From Miltoncostaea sp963771025 (GTDB taxonomy: Bacteria; Actinomycetota; Thermoleophilia; Miltoncostaeales; Miltoncostaeaceae): a stretch of DNA of 64,000 nucleotides. Below, piece by piece: positions 7,501 to 16,085 of the stretch (position 1 is its first letter; the number at the start of each line of letters is the position of its first letter). The DNA lies in assembly GCA_963771025.1 (NCBI GenBank), contig CAVYRL010000001.1:682001-746000 (forward strand), given 5' to 3'. Both the position numbers and the translations under genes were made by a program. A model generated the notes under the pieces. The model ran no database searches, was not told the origin of the DNA, and saw nothing but the letters and a program-made list of their open reading frames with translations.

Positions 7501-10055
7501 CGGCCATCGGGAGCATCGACGACCTCGATGGGCTCCTCGAGACGGTCGGCCGCTTCGTGCGGAGCCTTCCCGGCGCCGAGGGCGTGGCCGACCTCTACCT
7601 CACCGGGCACGAGGCCCCCGCCCCGGACGAGATGGCCGAGCGCATCGACCGTGCCATCGGGCAGGCCGCCGTTCCCGCCGAGGTGCGCCGGCTCGCCGTG
7701 TCGGTGGCTTTCGCGGATGGCGAGACGAACCAGTTCACCTTCCGTCCGGTCGAGGGGCGCCTACGCGAGGAGCGTGTGGTCCGCGGGCTGCATCCGATGA
7801 TCTCGCGGCGGCTGCGCTTCTGGCGGCTCTCCAACTTCGAGGTGAGCCGCCTGCCGTCGGTCGACGACACGTACCTCTTCCACTGCGTCGCACCGGGGGG
7901 GCTCAGGGACGAGCGGTTCGTCGCCCTCGCGGAGGTCCGCGACCTCACGGAGGTCCGTGACGCCTTCGGCAGGCTGACGGCCCTGCCCGAGGTCGAGCAC
8001 ATCCTGGCCGGGTGCCTCGAAAGCATTCGCCGGAGCCAGGCCGAACGCCCCGAGAGGCGCCGCCTGCAGGCGAACCATGTCTTCCTCTACATCTGGCCGA
8101 CCGTGGAGGTGCCCCTCGCCGAGCTGACGGCGGCGGCCGTGCGGCTGGCCCCGATGACCGAGGGGCTCGGGCTGGAGGAGGTCCTCCTCTGCTTCGGCGC
8201 CGCGAAGAAGGCGACCGGCGAGGTGCGGGACATGGCCCTTCGCTTCTCGTACCAACCCGGCGCCGGCGCCGAGGTGGGACTCACCGAGGCGCCGACCGAG
8301 CCCCTGTCGCCGACCGACGAGTACGCCCAGCGCGTGCTGGCCGCCCGGCGTCGCGGCACCGTATACCCCTATGAGCTCGTCCGGCTCCTCACGGGCGACC
8401 GCGGCGAGTTCCTCGAGCACGATCTGGACGATGACGGGCGGCTCGTGCCCGTGGATCGACCGCCGGGGCAGAACCGCGCCGGGATCGTGGCCGGGGTCGT
8501 GCGCACGCCGACCGAGAAGCATCCCGACGGGATCGTGCGGGTCGCTCTCCTCGGCGACCCGACGCGCTCGCTCGGCTCGGTGTCCGAGCCGGAGTGCAGC
8601 CGCATCCTCGCGTCCATCGACCTCGCCGACGAGCTCGGCGTGCCCGTCGAGTGGTTCGCCATCTCGTCGGGGGCGAAGATCTCCCGCGAGAGCGGCACCG
8701 AGAACATGGACTGGGTCTCCCGGGTGCTGCGCCGCATCATCGACTTCACCCAGGCGGGGGGAGAGGTGAATGTCGTCGTGGCCGGCATCAACGTCGGCGC
8801 GCAGCCCTACTGGAACGCCGAGGCGACGATGATGATGCACACCCGGGGCATCCTGATCATGACGCCCGACAGCGCGATGGTGCTGACCGGCAAGCAGGCC
8901 CTCGACTACTCCGGAGGAGTCTCGGCTGAGGACAACTTCGGCATCGGCGGCTTCGACCGGATCATGGGCCCGAACGGGCAGGCGCAGTACTGGGCCCCTC
9001 ACCTCGCCGGAGCCTGCGAGGTGCTGCTCACGCACTACGCCCACAGCTACATCGCGCCCGGAGAAGGGTCCCCGCGCCGGGCCCTCACCTCAGACCCGAT
9101 GGACCGGGACGTCTGCCTCAGTCCCCACTCCGGCCCGGGGACCACCTTCACGACGGTGGGCGAGATCTTCTCGCACGCGACGAATCCCGAGCGCAAGAAG
9201 GCGTTCGACGTGCGATCGCTGATGAACGCCGTGATCGACCAGGACCACCCGCCCCTCGAGCGCTGGGCGACGATGGCGGACGCCGATACCGCGGTCGTCT
9301 TCGACGCCCACCTCGGTGGCTTCCCGGTGACCGTCCTCGGGATCGAGTCGCGGCCCATCCCCCGCCACCACTTCCTGCCCGCGGACGGCCCCGACCAGTG
9401 GACGGCCGGGACGCTCTTCCCGCTCTCCTCCAAGAAGGCGGCGCGCGCGATCAACGCCGCGAGCGGGAACCGGCCGGTGGTGGTGCTCGCGAACCTGTCG
9501 GGCTTCGACGGCTCGCCCGAGTCGTTGCGCAAGTGGCAGCTCGAGTACGGCGCCGAGATCGGACGGGCGGTCGTCAACTTCGAGGGGCCCATCGTGTTCT
9601 GCGTGGTGTCGCGTTACCACGGTGGCGCGTTCGTGGTCTTCTCGGGGGCGCTGAACGACGAGATGGAGGTGCTCGCCGTGGAGGGTTCCTACGCCTCGGT
9701 CATCGGCGGGGCGCCCGCGGCCGCGGTGGTGTTCGCCGGCGACGTCACCGCGCGCACGCAGGCCGACCCGCGCGTCGCCGAGGTGCAGGCGCGACTGGAT
9801 GCGGCCGACGACGCGGACCGCGGCCGAGTGCGCGCCGAGCTCGACGAGGCGCGCGCGTCCGTTCGCTCCGAGAAGCTCGGGGAGGTCGCGGCCGAATTCG
9901 ATGCCATCCACAGCGTTCAACGGGCCCTGGAGGTGGGGTCGGTGGACGCGATCATCCCGGCGAGCGAGCTGCGCCCGCGGCTCATCGCGACGGTCGAGCG
10001 CGGCCTCGCGCGCCGTGGCGCCGCCCACGTCGTGCCGCCGCCGCGGGGGCATTGA
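4542..10055 (+). CDS. Single-chain biotin-dependent acyl-CoA carboxylase (ACC type)
   Basis: An 1837-residue polypeptide holding every part of an acetyl/acyl-CoA carboxylase. In order: biotin carboxylase with ATP-grasp (about 1-450; glycine loop AAAGGGGRGIR, product site LEVNTRLQVEHPVTE); biotin carrier domain with ESMKMET, biotinylated Lys618; a central helical region (about 650-1280, with HPMISRRLRFWRLSNFE) resembling the ACC central domain of eukaryotes; and a two-part carboxyltransferase (about 1290-1780, GIVAGVVRTP and SRYHGGAFVVFSG). It carboxylates a short acyl-CoA, probably acetyl- or propionyl-CoA, to give malonyl- or methylmalonyl-CoA for lipid synthesis. Most bacteria use separate subunits, so a eukaryote-like layout is unusual. 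The neighbouring divergent ketosynthase fits a malonyl-CoA link. Substrate specificity cannot be read from sequence alone. Confidence 0.92.
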   Translation: MDSRIAIVNRGEPARRLIHAARELNHERGWAIHVIALHTPEERRATFVRESDESVVIGRSGSGNPYIDHAELERALRECEADAAWVGWGFVAEDPAFAELCERIGVTFIGPPAEAMRRLGDKIAAKLLAEQVGVPVAEWSRGPVVSDADALSHAATIGFPLMIKAAAGGGGRGIRVVGSEAELLPALGRARDEARRAFGDASVLMERLVTGARHVEVQVAVDNNGTGWAVGVRDCSVQRRSQKLIEESASPGMDAELESELRRSAVALVLAAGYRNLGTVEFLYQPEERALAFLEVNTRLQVEHPVTEATTGLDLVKLQLHIAAGGRLEGEAPATRGHAIEARVNAEDSERGFAPAPGRVELFGLPTGPGIRVDTGITEGDVIPPEYDSMIAKVIAWGSDRAEALARLRRALEEMRVVVRGGATNRAFLVDLLGRPEVVAGTADTGWLDRLSAEGALVSDHGAEVALIAAAIDADGAEEALERRAFYASARRGRPKASHEISRNVELRHRGESYRLTVSRTGPQRYRITVPEGCLDVDVDRLGQFESRLQVSGRTHRVISVAYPPDHVIEVDGVAHRVSIDEGGLVRAPAPALVVSVTVAPGDAVTAGATVVVLESMKMETAVTAPFDGVVAEILVGGNVQVDAGAPLLRMEARSDGIVGEPQRARVLFEIPPATSGGDPRRRASEILGAIRGLLLGYDVSAAEARDLVAQLDDLRAALPPDDPALLQGEIDALGVFADLAELSRARPPVQASDLADEMVHSPREHFHHYLRSLDAEREGVPARLRRSLERALGHYGVKGLDRSAALAEAAYRMFLAQERVPSQFPAVAGLMDGRLRDADTLPAPLRKELRETLDRLVAATQLRHPAIGELARSVRFACFDGPLIAAARHRAHRLVRDRLEYLAENPDTPDHDRLVDQLVATSQPLLSILGERAAQAMSEHDPMLEVLTRRYYKIRDLRDLRLITVDGRHLASATYGRAGRDVRLVTAIGSIDDLDGLLETVGRFVRSLPGAEGVADLYLTGHEAPAPDEMAERIDRAIGQAAVPAEVRRLAVSVAFADGETNQFTFRPVEGRLREERVVRGLHPMISRRLRFWRLSNFEVSRLPSVDDTYLFHCVAPGGLRDERFVALAEVRDLTEVRDAFGRLTALPEVEHILAGCLESIRRSQAERPERRRLQANHVFLYIWPTVEVPLAELTAAAVRLAPMTEGLGLEEVLLCFGAAKKATGEVRDMALRFSYQPGAGAEVGLTEAPTEPLSPTDEYAQRVLAARRRGTVYPYELVRLLTGDRGEFLEHDLDDDGRLVPVDRPPGQNRAGIVAGVVRTPTEKHPDGIVRVALLGDPTRSLGSVSEPECSRILASIDLADELGVPVEWFAISSGAKISRESGTENMDWVSRVLRRIIDFTQAGGEVNVVVAGINVGAQPYWNAEATMMMHTRGILIMTPDSAMVLTGKQALDYSGGVSAEDNFGIGGFDRIMGPNGQAQYWAPHLAGACEVLLTHYAHSYIAPGEGSPRRALTSDPMDRDVCLSPHSGPGTTFTTVGEIFSHATNPERKKAFDVRSLMNAVIDQDHPPLERWATMADADTAVVFDAHLGGFPVTVLGIESRPIPRHHFLPADGPDQWTAGTLFPLSSKKAARAINAASGNRPVVVLANLSGFDGSPESLRKWQLEYGAEIGRAVVNFEGPIVFCVVSRYHGGAFVVFSGALNDEMEVLAVEGSYASVIGGAPAAAVVFAGDVTARTQADPRVAEVQARLDAADDADRGRVRAELDEARASVRSEKLGEVAAEFDAIHSVQRALEVGSVDAIIPASELRPRLIATVERGLARRGAAHVVPPPRGH

Positions 10056-10122
10056 CGACCCCGGCCCGGGCCGCCGGCCGGGTGCCCGTCTCGCCGCCCG
10101 GCCCGCTGGTGCAGGCGACCCC

Positions 10123-11250
10123 GTGATCGCCCACGCCGCCCCGCCGCCTCCCGTCATCGTGTCGGGCCCGCCGGTGGCCTTCGCGGCGATCACCCTGCGG
10201 CTGGGAGCCGGGACGCGGCGAATCGAGGTCCAGAGGGACGGGCGCATCATCGTCCGGCGCGACGTGCCGGCCGGGCCGCGCCGCCTCTCCGTGCGCCTGC
10301 CGGCGGGCACCGGGGCCGTGCGTGTGCGCGCAGTGGGCCCCGCCGGGGCACGCTGGTCGGCGACCGCGCGGATCCGCGTCCTGCCGCGGTCGGCGCGCCG
10401 CGCCGGGCGCTGGCCCGGCGTCGTCGACGTTCGCCTCCAGCGTGACGTCAACCGCCTGGTCGCCGGCGTGCCGGCGATCGCGGGCGTCTACGTGCAGGAC
10501 ATGGTGAGCGGCTGCGGCGCGAGCCAGAACGCCGACGCGCAGTTCCCGGCCGCGAGCACCCTCAAGGCCGCGATCCTGGTGGACGCGGTGCGCCGCGGTC
10601 GCGCCGCCGAGCTGGGGCCGCTGCTCGATCGGATGATCCGCGACTCGGACGACCGCGCGGCGAACCAGGTGCTGACGGCCCTCGGCGGGGGCTCGGGCGA
10701 GGCCGGGGCCGCCGGCGTCACCGACACGCTCCACCGCCTGGGCCTCACCCGGTCGCTGGTGCGCCGGCCCTACATCATCGAGGACGCCCGGCGGCCGCTC
10801 CCGATCACGACCCTCCGCAGCCCCGCGCTGTTCACGAACTTCATCACGACCCCCTACGAGCTCGCGCGGCTGATGGTGGCGATCCACCGGGGGGCGATCG
10901 GGCGCGGAGGCGTCGCGCGCCTGGGCATCGCGCCGCGGGCCGCGCGGGTGGAGTTGCTGGCGCGCCTCCTGGACGTGCGCGACACGAGCAAGCTCGTCGC
11001 CGGAGTGGTCCCCGCGGGCGTCCCCGTGGCCCACAAGACCGGGTACACGCAGATGGTGAAGCACGACGGCGGGGTGATCTACCTGGCCCGCGGACCGGTG
11101 GTCGCCGCGGTGATGACGTGGAGCGCCGCGGGCGTGTCGGACGCCGTGGGGGACCGCTTCATCACCGGGGTGGCGCGGGCGGCCACGCGGCGGCTCGCGA
11201 CAGGCGGATCCTGCCCGCGCGTGCCGATACGGGTCCGGAGCGGGAGATAG
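10123..11250 (+). CDS. Class A beta-lactamase-like serine hydrolase
   Basis: A 375-residue protein if started at GTG 10123, the first ordinary start codon after the carboxylase stop in this frame. An N-terminal beta-rich segment (about 1-105) precedes a penicillin-recognising serine hydrolase domain. Its active-site set is visible: S-T-L-K (AASTLKAAI), SDD in place of the usual SDN (RDSDDRAANQ), and KTG (AHKTGYTQ). Family members hydrolyse beta-lactams or act on peptidoglycan-related substrates outside the membrane. Oddly, no signal peptide is visible at this start, and no better start exists in frame. Either secretion is by another route, a start outside the normal set is used, or the 5' end has been altered. 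The TAG stop overlaps the next gene's -10 box. Confidence 0.75.
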   Translation: MIAHAAPPPPVIVSGPPVAFAAITLRLGAGTRRIEVQRDGRIIVRRDVPAGPRRLSVRLPAGTGAVRVRAVGPAGARWSATARIRVLPRSARRAGRWPGVVDVRLQRDVNRLVAGVPAIAGVYVQDMVSGCGASQNADAQFPAASTLKAAILVDAVRRGRAAELGPLLDRMIRDSDDRAANQVLTALGGGSGEAGAAGVTDTLHRLGLTRSLVRRPYIIEDARRPLPITTLRSPALFTNFITTPYELARLMVAIHRGAIGRGGVARLGIAPRAARVELLARLLDVRDTSKLVAGVVPAGVPVAHKTGYTQMVKHDGGVIYLARGPVVAAVMTWSAAGVSDAVGDRFITGVARAATRRLATGGSCPRVPIRVRSGR

Positions 11251-11253
11251 CGT
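11248..11253 (+). promoter_or_regulatory. -10 box overlapping upstream stop codon
   Basis: TAGCGT, whose TAG is the stop codon of the beta-lactamase-like gene. It lies 25 bases before ATG 11279. Confidence 0.4.
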
Positions 11254-11278
11254 CCCGCCACGGCGACGGGGGGGACCG

Positions 11279-12145
11279 ATGGGGACGGGCGCATGGCTGC
11301 CGGATCCGACGCGCGCCGGCCGGCTGCGCTACTGGGACGGCTCGCGCTGGACCGAGCACGTGAGCCGGAGCGGCGAGGTGGAGGCGGACCCGATCGCCGG
11401 CATGCCGCCCCCCGCCGCCGCGCCGCCCGCCGTCGCCGAGGATCCCGCCTCGGCCGGCCCGGAGGCGTCGCGGCCGGCGCCCGCGACGGGCGGCGTCCAC
11501 CCGCCCACGATCCTCGGCCGCGCCGGCTTCGCCGTGGCGGCCCTCGGGGGCGTGATGACCGCGGCGACGGCCGGCTCCACCGCCGTCAACCAGGGCGACT
11601 TCGGCTATATCGAGGTCGCCGGTGGGTCGTGGATCGGCGTCATCGCGGCGGTCCTGTGCGTCGCGGCGGCCGCGGCGCCGTGGCCGTGGGCGCGGATCGC
11701 CGGGGTCGGCGTGTCGTCCTTCTTCGCGATCCTGGTGGCCTTCGCGCTGATCGGCTTCCGTACCTCCGAGGACCTGCTGCCCGGCGTCGACGTGACCCTC
11801 GACACGGCCGGCCGGCTGATGCTGGTGGGGTCGCTCCTGCTCTTCGCCGGGACGGCGATCGCCCTGGTGGGCATGCGGCCGCTCGTGCGCGCCCCCGACC
11901 ACGCCGCCGCGCCGCGTGAGGGCAAGGCCGTCGCCGCTCTGGTCGTGGGGATCGCAGGGCTCCTCCTGCCCTTCCTCTGCGCGCCGGCGATCGGCCTGGC
12001 GCTGTTCGCCATGGACGACCACCGCGCGACCGACGGCCGCATCGGAGCGCGTGGGATCGCCGTCGCCGGGTTCGTGCTGGGGGTGGCCGGGCTCGCGATC
12101 TGGGCCGTCGCCCTCACTCTGGGGATGCTGCTCGCCCAGCCCTGA
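11279..12145 (+). CDS. DUF2510-containing multi-span membrane protein
   Basis: A 288-residue protein. Residues 5-30 match the short DUF2510 motif common at the N-terminus of actinobacterial membrane proteins (AWLPDPTRAGRLRYWDGSRWTEHV, written here as two parts: WLPDP near residue 6 and RYWDGSRWTEHV near 17). A Pro/Ala-rich linker (35-80) follows, then about six hydrophobic segments, including a C-terminal pair typical of DUF4190-like proteins (GKAVAALVVGIAGLLLPFL). The function is unknown; such proteins are thought to sit in the cytoplasmic membrane with the DUF2510 part inside. A purine-rich GGGGGGA precedes the ATG. The last 32 bases overlap the convergent gene. Confidence 0.75.
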   Translation: MGTGAWLPDPTRAGRLRYWDGSRWTEHVSRSGEVEADPIAGMPPPAAAPPAVAEDPASAGPEASRPAPATGGVHPPTILGRAGFAVAALGGVMTAATAGSTAVNQGDFGYIEVAGGSWIGVIAAVLCVAAAAAPWPWARIAGVGVSSFFAILVAFALIGFRTSEDLLPGVDVTLDTAGRLMLVGSLLLFAGTAIALVGMRPLVRAPDHAAAPREGKAVAALVVGIAGLLLPFLCAPAIGLALFAMDDHRATDGRIGARGIAVAGFVLGVAGLAIWAVALTLGMLLAQP

Positions 12146-12737
12146 GGGCCGAGCGTTCGCCGGCGCGACGCAGGCGCACGCGGCGGACCTCGATGAGGAG
12201 CCGCCAGTCGATGCGCCCGAAGACCCAGAGCGCGGCCGCCAGGATCACGATCCCGAGGGCCACCGACCACGGGCCGACGGCGGCGCGCAGGCGGTCGGCG
12301 ATCTGGTCGGCCGCCACCCCCGCGGCCGCGACCCCGATGCCATAGGTCACCAGGCGCCCGGCGAAGCAGGCCGCCGCGACGACGGCGAGGTTGATGCGCA
12401 GGAGGCCGGCCGCGATGTAGAGGGCGCCGGCGGGAGGAGGGGAGAGGGCGAGCAGGCCCGCGGCGCCCGAGGTCCCGCGGCGTCCACGAAGGCGGCCGGC
12501 AAGGTAGTCCACGTTCTCGCGGGTCGCGCCGCCCATGAAGCGGGGCCCGAGCGCGCGGGACGACCACGCCAGCGCGGTGCGCCCGGCGGCGGCGCCCAGG
12601 GCCCCGGCGACGACGATCCCCACGGGGGTGGCCGAGAGCTCCAGGCTCAGGTAGCTCAGCACCAGCCACGAGGGCGGCAGCGGGAGCGGGGTGACCGTCA
12701 TCGCGGCGACGATCGCCGCAGCGAGGAGATAGGTCAC
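12114..12737 (-). CDS. DedA/VTT-like small membrane protein
   Basis: A 207-residue protein with about five hydrophobic segments, starting at GTG 12737. The layout (two N-terminal helices, a polar loop with GRTALAWSSRALG, then a loop containing LSPPPAGALYIAAGLLRIN) resembles the VTT/DedA family, which moves lipids or ions across membranes, but the match is by eye and some signature residues are not obvious. A leaderless-type -10 (TAGCCT) ends six bases before the GTG. The C-terminal 40 residues are basic and probably cytoplasmic. It lies directly downstream of dnaE2 on the same strand but has its own promoter signal. Confidence 0.55.
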   Translation of the reverse strand: MTYLLAAAIVAAMTVTPLPLPPSWLVLSYLSLELSATPVGIVVAGALGAAAGRTALAWSSRALGPRFMGGATRENVDYLAGRLRGRRGTSGAAGLLALSPPPAGALYIAAGLLRINLAVVAAACFAGRLVTYGIGVAAAGVAADQIADRLRAAVGPWSVALGIVILAAALWVFGRIDWRLLIEVRRVRLRRAGERSALRAGRAASPE

Positions 12738-12743
12738 GCGGTC

Positions 12744-12749
12744 AGGCTA
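12744..12749 (-). promoter_or_regulatory. -10 box overlapping the dnaE2 stop codon
   Basis: TAGCCT on the minus strand. Its TAG is the stop codon of dnaE2, and it ends six bases before GTG 12737, indicating a leaderless message. Confidence 0.55.
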
Positions 12750-15700
12750 GCGGCGCCCGTGGCCGAAGTGCTGGCCCCCCGGCGCGGCGGCGCGCACCCG
12801 GGTCATGGCCGCCACCTCGGCCGCCGCGGGGCCCGCGTTCTCGCTCGGCGGCGCGATCCGCTCCATGCGCGTGACCAGCACGTTGATGGTGCGCTCATGG
12901 CGCTCCAGGCGCCCCCAGGCCATGAGGAGGGGGTCGGCCCTCACCACCGCGCGGTATCGCTCGTAGATCTGCGGGCGCACGATGCAGTTGACCATGCCGG
13001 TCTCGTCCTCGAGCAGCAGGAACACGATGCCGCCGGCCGTGGCAGGGCGCTGGCGGGCCACCACCAGGCCGGCCACCAGCACGTCGGTGCCATGGCCGGT
13101 CTCGCGCAGATGGGCGGCCGTGAGGACGCCAGGCGGCAGGCCGGGGCGCACCAGCGCCACCAGGTGCCAGCCGGTCGACAGGCCGGTGGTCTCGTAGTCG
13201 GTGATCGTGCGCTCGAAGCGGCTCAGCTCGGGCAGCGGCGGCGCCGGGGCGGCCGGGATGGGCAGCGCCAGCTGGGTGCCCCGCGCGCTCGCCCGCGGCC
13301 GTGCCAGCACCCCGAGCTCCCACAGCATCGCCCGGCGCGGCTGCTCGAACACGTCGCAGGCGCCCGCCCGAACCAGCTGGGCCAGCTGCTCGCGCCGCAT
13401 CTCCGAACGCGCCGCCAGGTCGGCGATGCCGCGGAAGGGCCCGTCCAGCTCCCGCTCGGTCACCAGCCGAGCGGCCGCGTCCTCGCGCACCTCGCGCACG
13501 TATCCCAGCCCCACGCGCACGGCTCCGTCCTCCATGGTGCAGATCGCCTCCGAGCGGGCGACGCAGGGCGGCAGCACGCGCACCCCCCGGCGCTGGGCGT
13601 CGCGCACGAGGCTGGCCGGGGGGTAGAAGCCCATCGGCTGGGCGTTGAGCAGGGAGGCCAGGAACTCGGCCGGATAGCGCTGGCGCAGCCAGGCGCTCTG
13701 GTAGGCCAGCACCGCGAACGCCGACGAGTGCGCCTTGGGGAAGCCGAAGTTGGAGAATCCGATCAGCTTGGTGAACACGGTGCGGATGATCTCGTCGTCC
13801 ACCCCGCGGGCCCGCGCCCCGTCGCGGAACTCGCGCCACAGGTCGAGCATCGCCTCGCGGCTGCGCTTGCGGCTCATCGCCCGCCGCAGGGCCTCGGCCT
13901 GACCGGGGGTGAACCCCGCGAGCGCCATCGACACCTCGAGCACCTGCTCCTGGAACACCACCACCCCGAGGGTCTCGCGCAGCACGTCGGCCAGCAGCGG
14001 GTGGTCGTAGGGGGGCTCGAAGCTCGGGTCGGCCCGTTTGGCGCGGCGGTGCTTGACGTAGGGGTGCACGGCGCCGCCGCTCACCGGCCCGGGGCGGATG
14101 AGGGCCACCTGGATGGTCAGGTCGTCGAGGTTCTCGGGGCGCGTCTGCAGCAGGCTCTGCATCTGGGCGCGGCTCTCGATCTGGAACACGCCGATCGTGT
14201 CGGCGTCCTGGATCTCGGCGTACACCGAGGGGTCGCTGAAGCCGATGCGCGACAGGTCGACGCTCTCGCGCCGCTCCGTGGCGATCATGTCGACGCACTC
14301 CTCCACGGCCGAGAGCATCCCCAGCCCGAGCAGATCGATCTTCACGAAGCCGGCGTCGGCGCAGGAGTCCTTGTCCCACTGGCAGATCTGCCGTCCGGGG
14401 AACGCCGCCGGAACGACGGGCACCAACTCGATCAGCGGGCGGGCGCTGACCACCATGCCCCCAGAGTGCTGTGACAGGTGTCGGGGCAGGTTGGCCGCCT
14501 CGCGGGCCAGGAACGCCAGCGCCCGCCAGCGCGGGGAGGCCATCTTGGCCGGCCCGTCGGGCAGGCGCGCCAGCTCCTCCTCCACGGCGTCGGCCGACGA
14601 CCAGCCGTCGGCCAGCCGCGCCAGGCGCTCGAGATCGGCCTCGGGAAGGGCGAGCGCCGTGCCGAGCTGCCGGATGGCCATCCGGATGCGAAAGGTGGGG
14701 AAGGCGGCCACCAGCGCCGCGTGCTCGGGCCCGTAGCGGATGATGATCTCCTCGATCAGGCGCTCGCGGACATCGCGCGGGAAGTCGAGGTCGATGTCGG
14801 GCACCGACGCCATGTCGCGGTTGAGGAAACGCCCCAGGAACAGCCCGTTCTCGACCGGATCGATATGGGAGAGGCCGGTCAGGTAACAGACGATCGAGCC
14901 GACCGACGATCCCCGCCCGCGTCCCGGCGGCAGCCAGCGCCGGGCGGATCCGGCCGGGCGCACCTGCAGGGCCACCTCGCGGGCGATCTCCAGGATGTCC
15001 CGGTGCAGCAGGAAGAAGCCGGCGAGGTCGTGGTGGGCGATCAGCGCCAGCTCCTCGTCCAGCCGCGTCCGCGCCGCCATGCGTTTGGTGGCGTTGGGGT
15101 ACCGCGCGCCGAGCTGGTGGGCGCAGACGCGGGCCAGCGCGGTCTGGGCGGTCTCGCCCGGGTGCGACCCCACGAAGTCGGGGAAGCGGTATCCCAGGTC
15201 GCGGGTGAGGTCGAACTCGAGGCGCTCGGCCGTGCGGAGGGTCTGCGTCACGGCCTCCGGATGGTCGGCGAAGAGCGCCGCCGTCTCGGCAGGCGGGCGC
15301 AGCACGGCGTGGCGGTTGCCGCGGCGGGCGTCCTCGGAGCCGTCCAGGGTGAGGCGGTGGCCGATGGCCACGAAGGCGTCCTGCAGCAGCGCCCTCTGGG
15401 GGGTGTGGGCGTGCGGATCGCCGGTCGCGACGCAGGAGACCCCGGTCGCCTCGGCCAGCTGGGCCAGCTCGCGGGCCAGGCGCCGGTCGCCCCGTGAGCG
15501 CGGGCGCTGGATCTCCATCTGGACGTTGCCGGGTCCGAAATCGCGTTTCAGCGCGCGCACGGCGGCCTCGGCGGCGGCGCGCTCGCCCGCCGCCACGAGG
15601 CGGGGCACCAGGCCGTGGCGCGCGCAGCCGGTCAGGCACACCAGGCCCTGCGCGTGGGAGCCGAGCGCCTCGCGATCGAGGGCCGGGGGCAGCGGCCGGC

Positions 15701-16022
15701 GATCCGGCGGCGGCCGCGTGTGCGCGTGGGCGATGGTGATCAGCCGGCAGAGGTTGGCGTAGCCGGTCGCGTCGGCCACCAGCAACGTGAGGTGCGATCC
15801 ATCGCGCAGCGTGAGCTCGGCCCCGGTGATGGGGCGCACGCCGGCGGCCCGGGCCGCCTGGGCGAAGGCCAGAGATCCGCAGAGCCCGTCGTGATCGGTG
15901 ATCGCCAGCGCCGCATGGCCCATCCGGGCGGCCGCTCCGGCCATCTCCTCAGGGGCGGAGGCGCCGTCCAGGAAGCTGAACGCCGTGTGCGCGTGGAGTT
16001 CGACGTAGGGAGGAGACGGCAT
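12747..16022 (-). CDS. dnaE2: Error-prone DNA polymerase III alpha subunit DnaE2
   Basis: A 1091-residue C-family polymerase that copies past DNA damage during the SOS response. It starts with the PHP domain (YVELHAHTAFSFLDGAS, TDHDGL). The palm carries the catalytic PDIDLDF motif, followed by fingers (KIDLLGLGML, RPGPVSGGAVHPY) and a C-terminal OB-fold region (LLLEDETGMVNCIV). The length matches DnaE2 (about 1050-1100) rather than replicative DnaE. ATG 16022 is chosen because the PHP domain starts there and a perfect LexA box ends two bases upstream; an upstream in-frame GTG at 16097 would put the operator inside the gene. It works with ImuB, encoded 2.3 kb away under an almost identical LexA box. 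Confidence 0.93.
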   Translation of the reverse strand: MPSPPYVELHAHTAFSFLDGASAPEEMAGAAARMGHAALAITDHDGLCGSLAFAQAARAAGVRPITGAELTLRDGSHLTLLVADATGYANLCRLITIAHAHTRPPPDRRPLPPALDREALGSHAQGLVCLTGCARHGLVPRLVAAGERAAAEAAVRALKRDFGPGNVQMEIQRPRSRGDRRLARELAQLAEATGVSCVATGDPHAHTPQRALLQDAFVAIGHRLTLDGSEDARRGNRHAVLRPPAETAALFADHPEAVTQTLRTAERLEFDLTRDLGYRFPDFVGSHPGETAQTALARVCAHQLGARYPNATKRMAARTRLDEELALIAHHDLAGFFLLHRDILEIAREVALQVRPAGSARRWLPPGRGRGSSVGSIVCYLTGLSHIDPVENGLFLGRFLNRDMASVPDIDLDFPRDVRERLIEEIIIRYGPEHAALVAAFPTFRIRMAIRQLGTALALPEADLERLARLADGWSSADAVEEELARLPDGPAKMASPRWRALAFLAREAANLPRHLSQHSGGMVVSARPLIELVPVVPAAFPGRQICQWDKDSCADAGFVKIDLLGLGMLSAVEECVDMIATERRESVDLSRIGFSDPSVYAEIQDADTIGVFQIESRAQMQSLLQTRPENLDDLTIQVALIRPGPVSGGAVHPYVKHRRAKRADPSFEPPYDHPLLADVLRETLGVVVFQEQVLEVSMALAGFTPGQAEALRRAMSRKRSREAMLDLWREFRDGARARGVDDEIIRTVFTKLIGFSNFGFPKAHSSAFAVLAYQSAWLRQRYPAEFLASLLNAQPMGFYPPASLVRDAQRRGVRVLPPCVARSEAICTMEDGAVRVGLGYVREVREDAAARLVTERELDGPFRGIADLAARSEMRREQLAQLVRAGACDVFEQPRRAMLWELGVLARPRASARGTQLALPIPAAPAPPLPELSRFERTITDYETTGLSTGWHLVALVRPGLPPGVLTAAHLRETGHGTDVLVAGLVVARQRPATAGGIVFLLLEDETGMVNCIVRPQIYERYRAVVRADPLLMAWGRLERHERTINVLVTRMERIAPPSENAGPAAAEVAAMTRVRAAAPGGQHFGHGRR

Positions 16023-16023
16023 G

Positions 16024-16037
16024 CGAACACATGTTCG
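16024..16037 (-). promoter_or_regulatory. LexA (SOS) box of dnaE2
   Basis: CGAACACATGTTCG is a 14-base palindrome fitting the actinobacterial/Bacillus-type LexA site CGAAC-N4-GTTCG. It lies immediately upstream of the dnaE2 ATG, so bound LexA would block transcription until DNA damage. Confidence 0.9.
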
Positions 16038-16085
16038 TATCCGTTCGGCGAGGATGCAAGCCGCCCCGGGAGGGGGGCGCGCCAC

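Noticed and set aside
4485..7610. Long antisense reading frame (over 1000 codons) opposite the carboxylase gene
   Set aside because: In GC-rich DNA the reverse frame of a real gene stays open. The product is Arg/His/Gly-rich with no motif, while the plus strand encodes a complete carboxylase.
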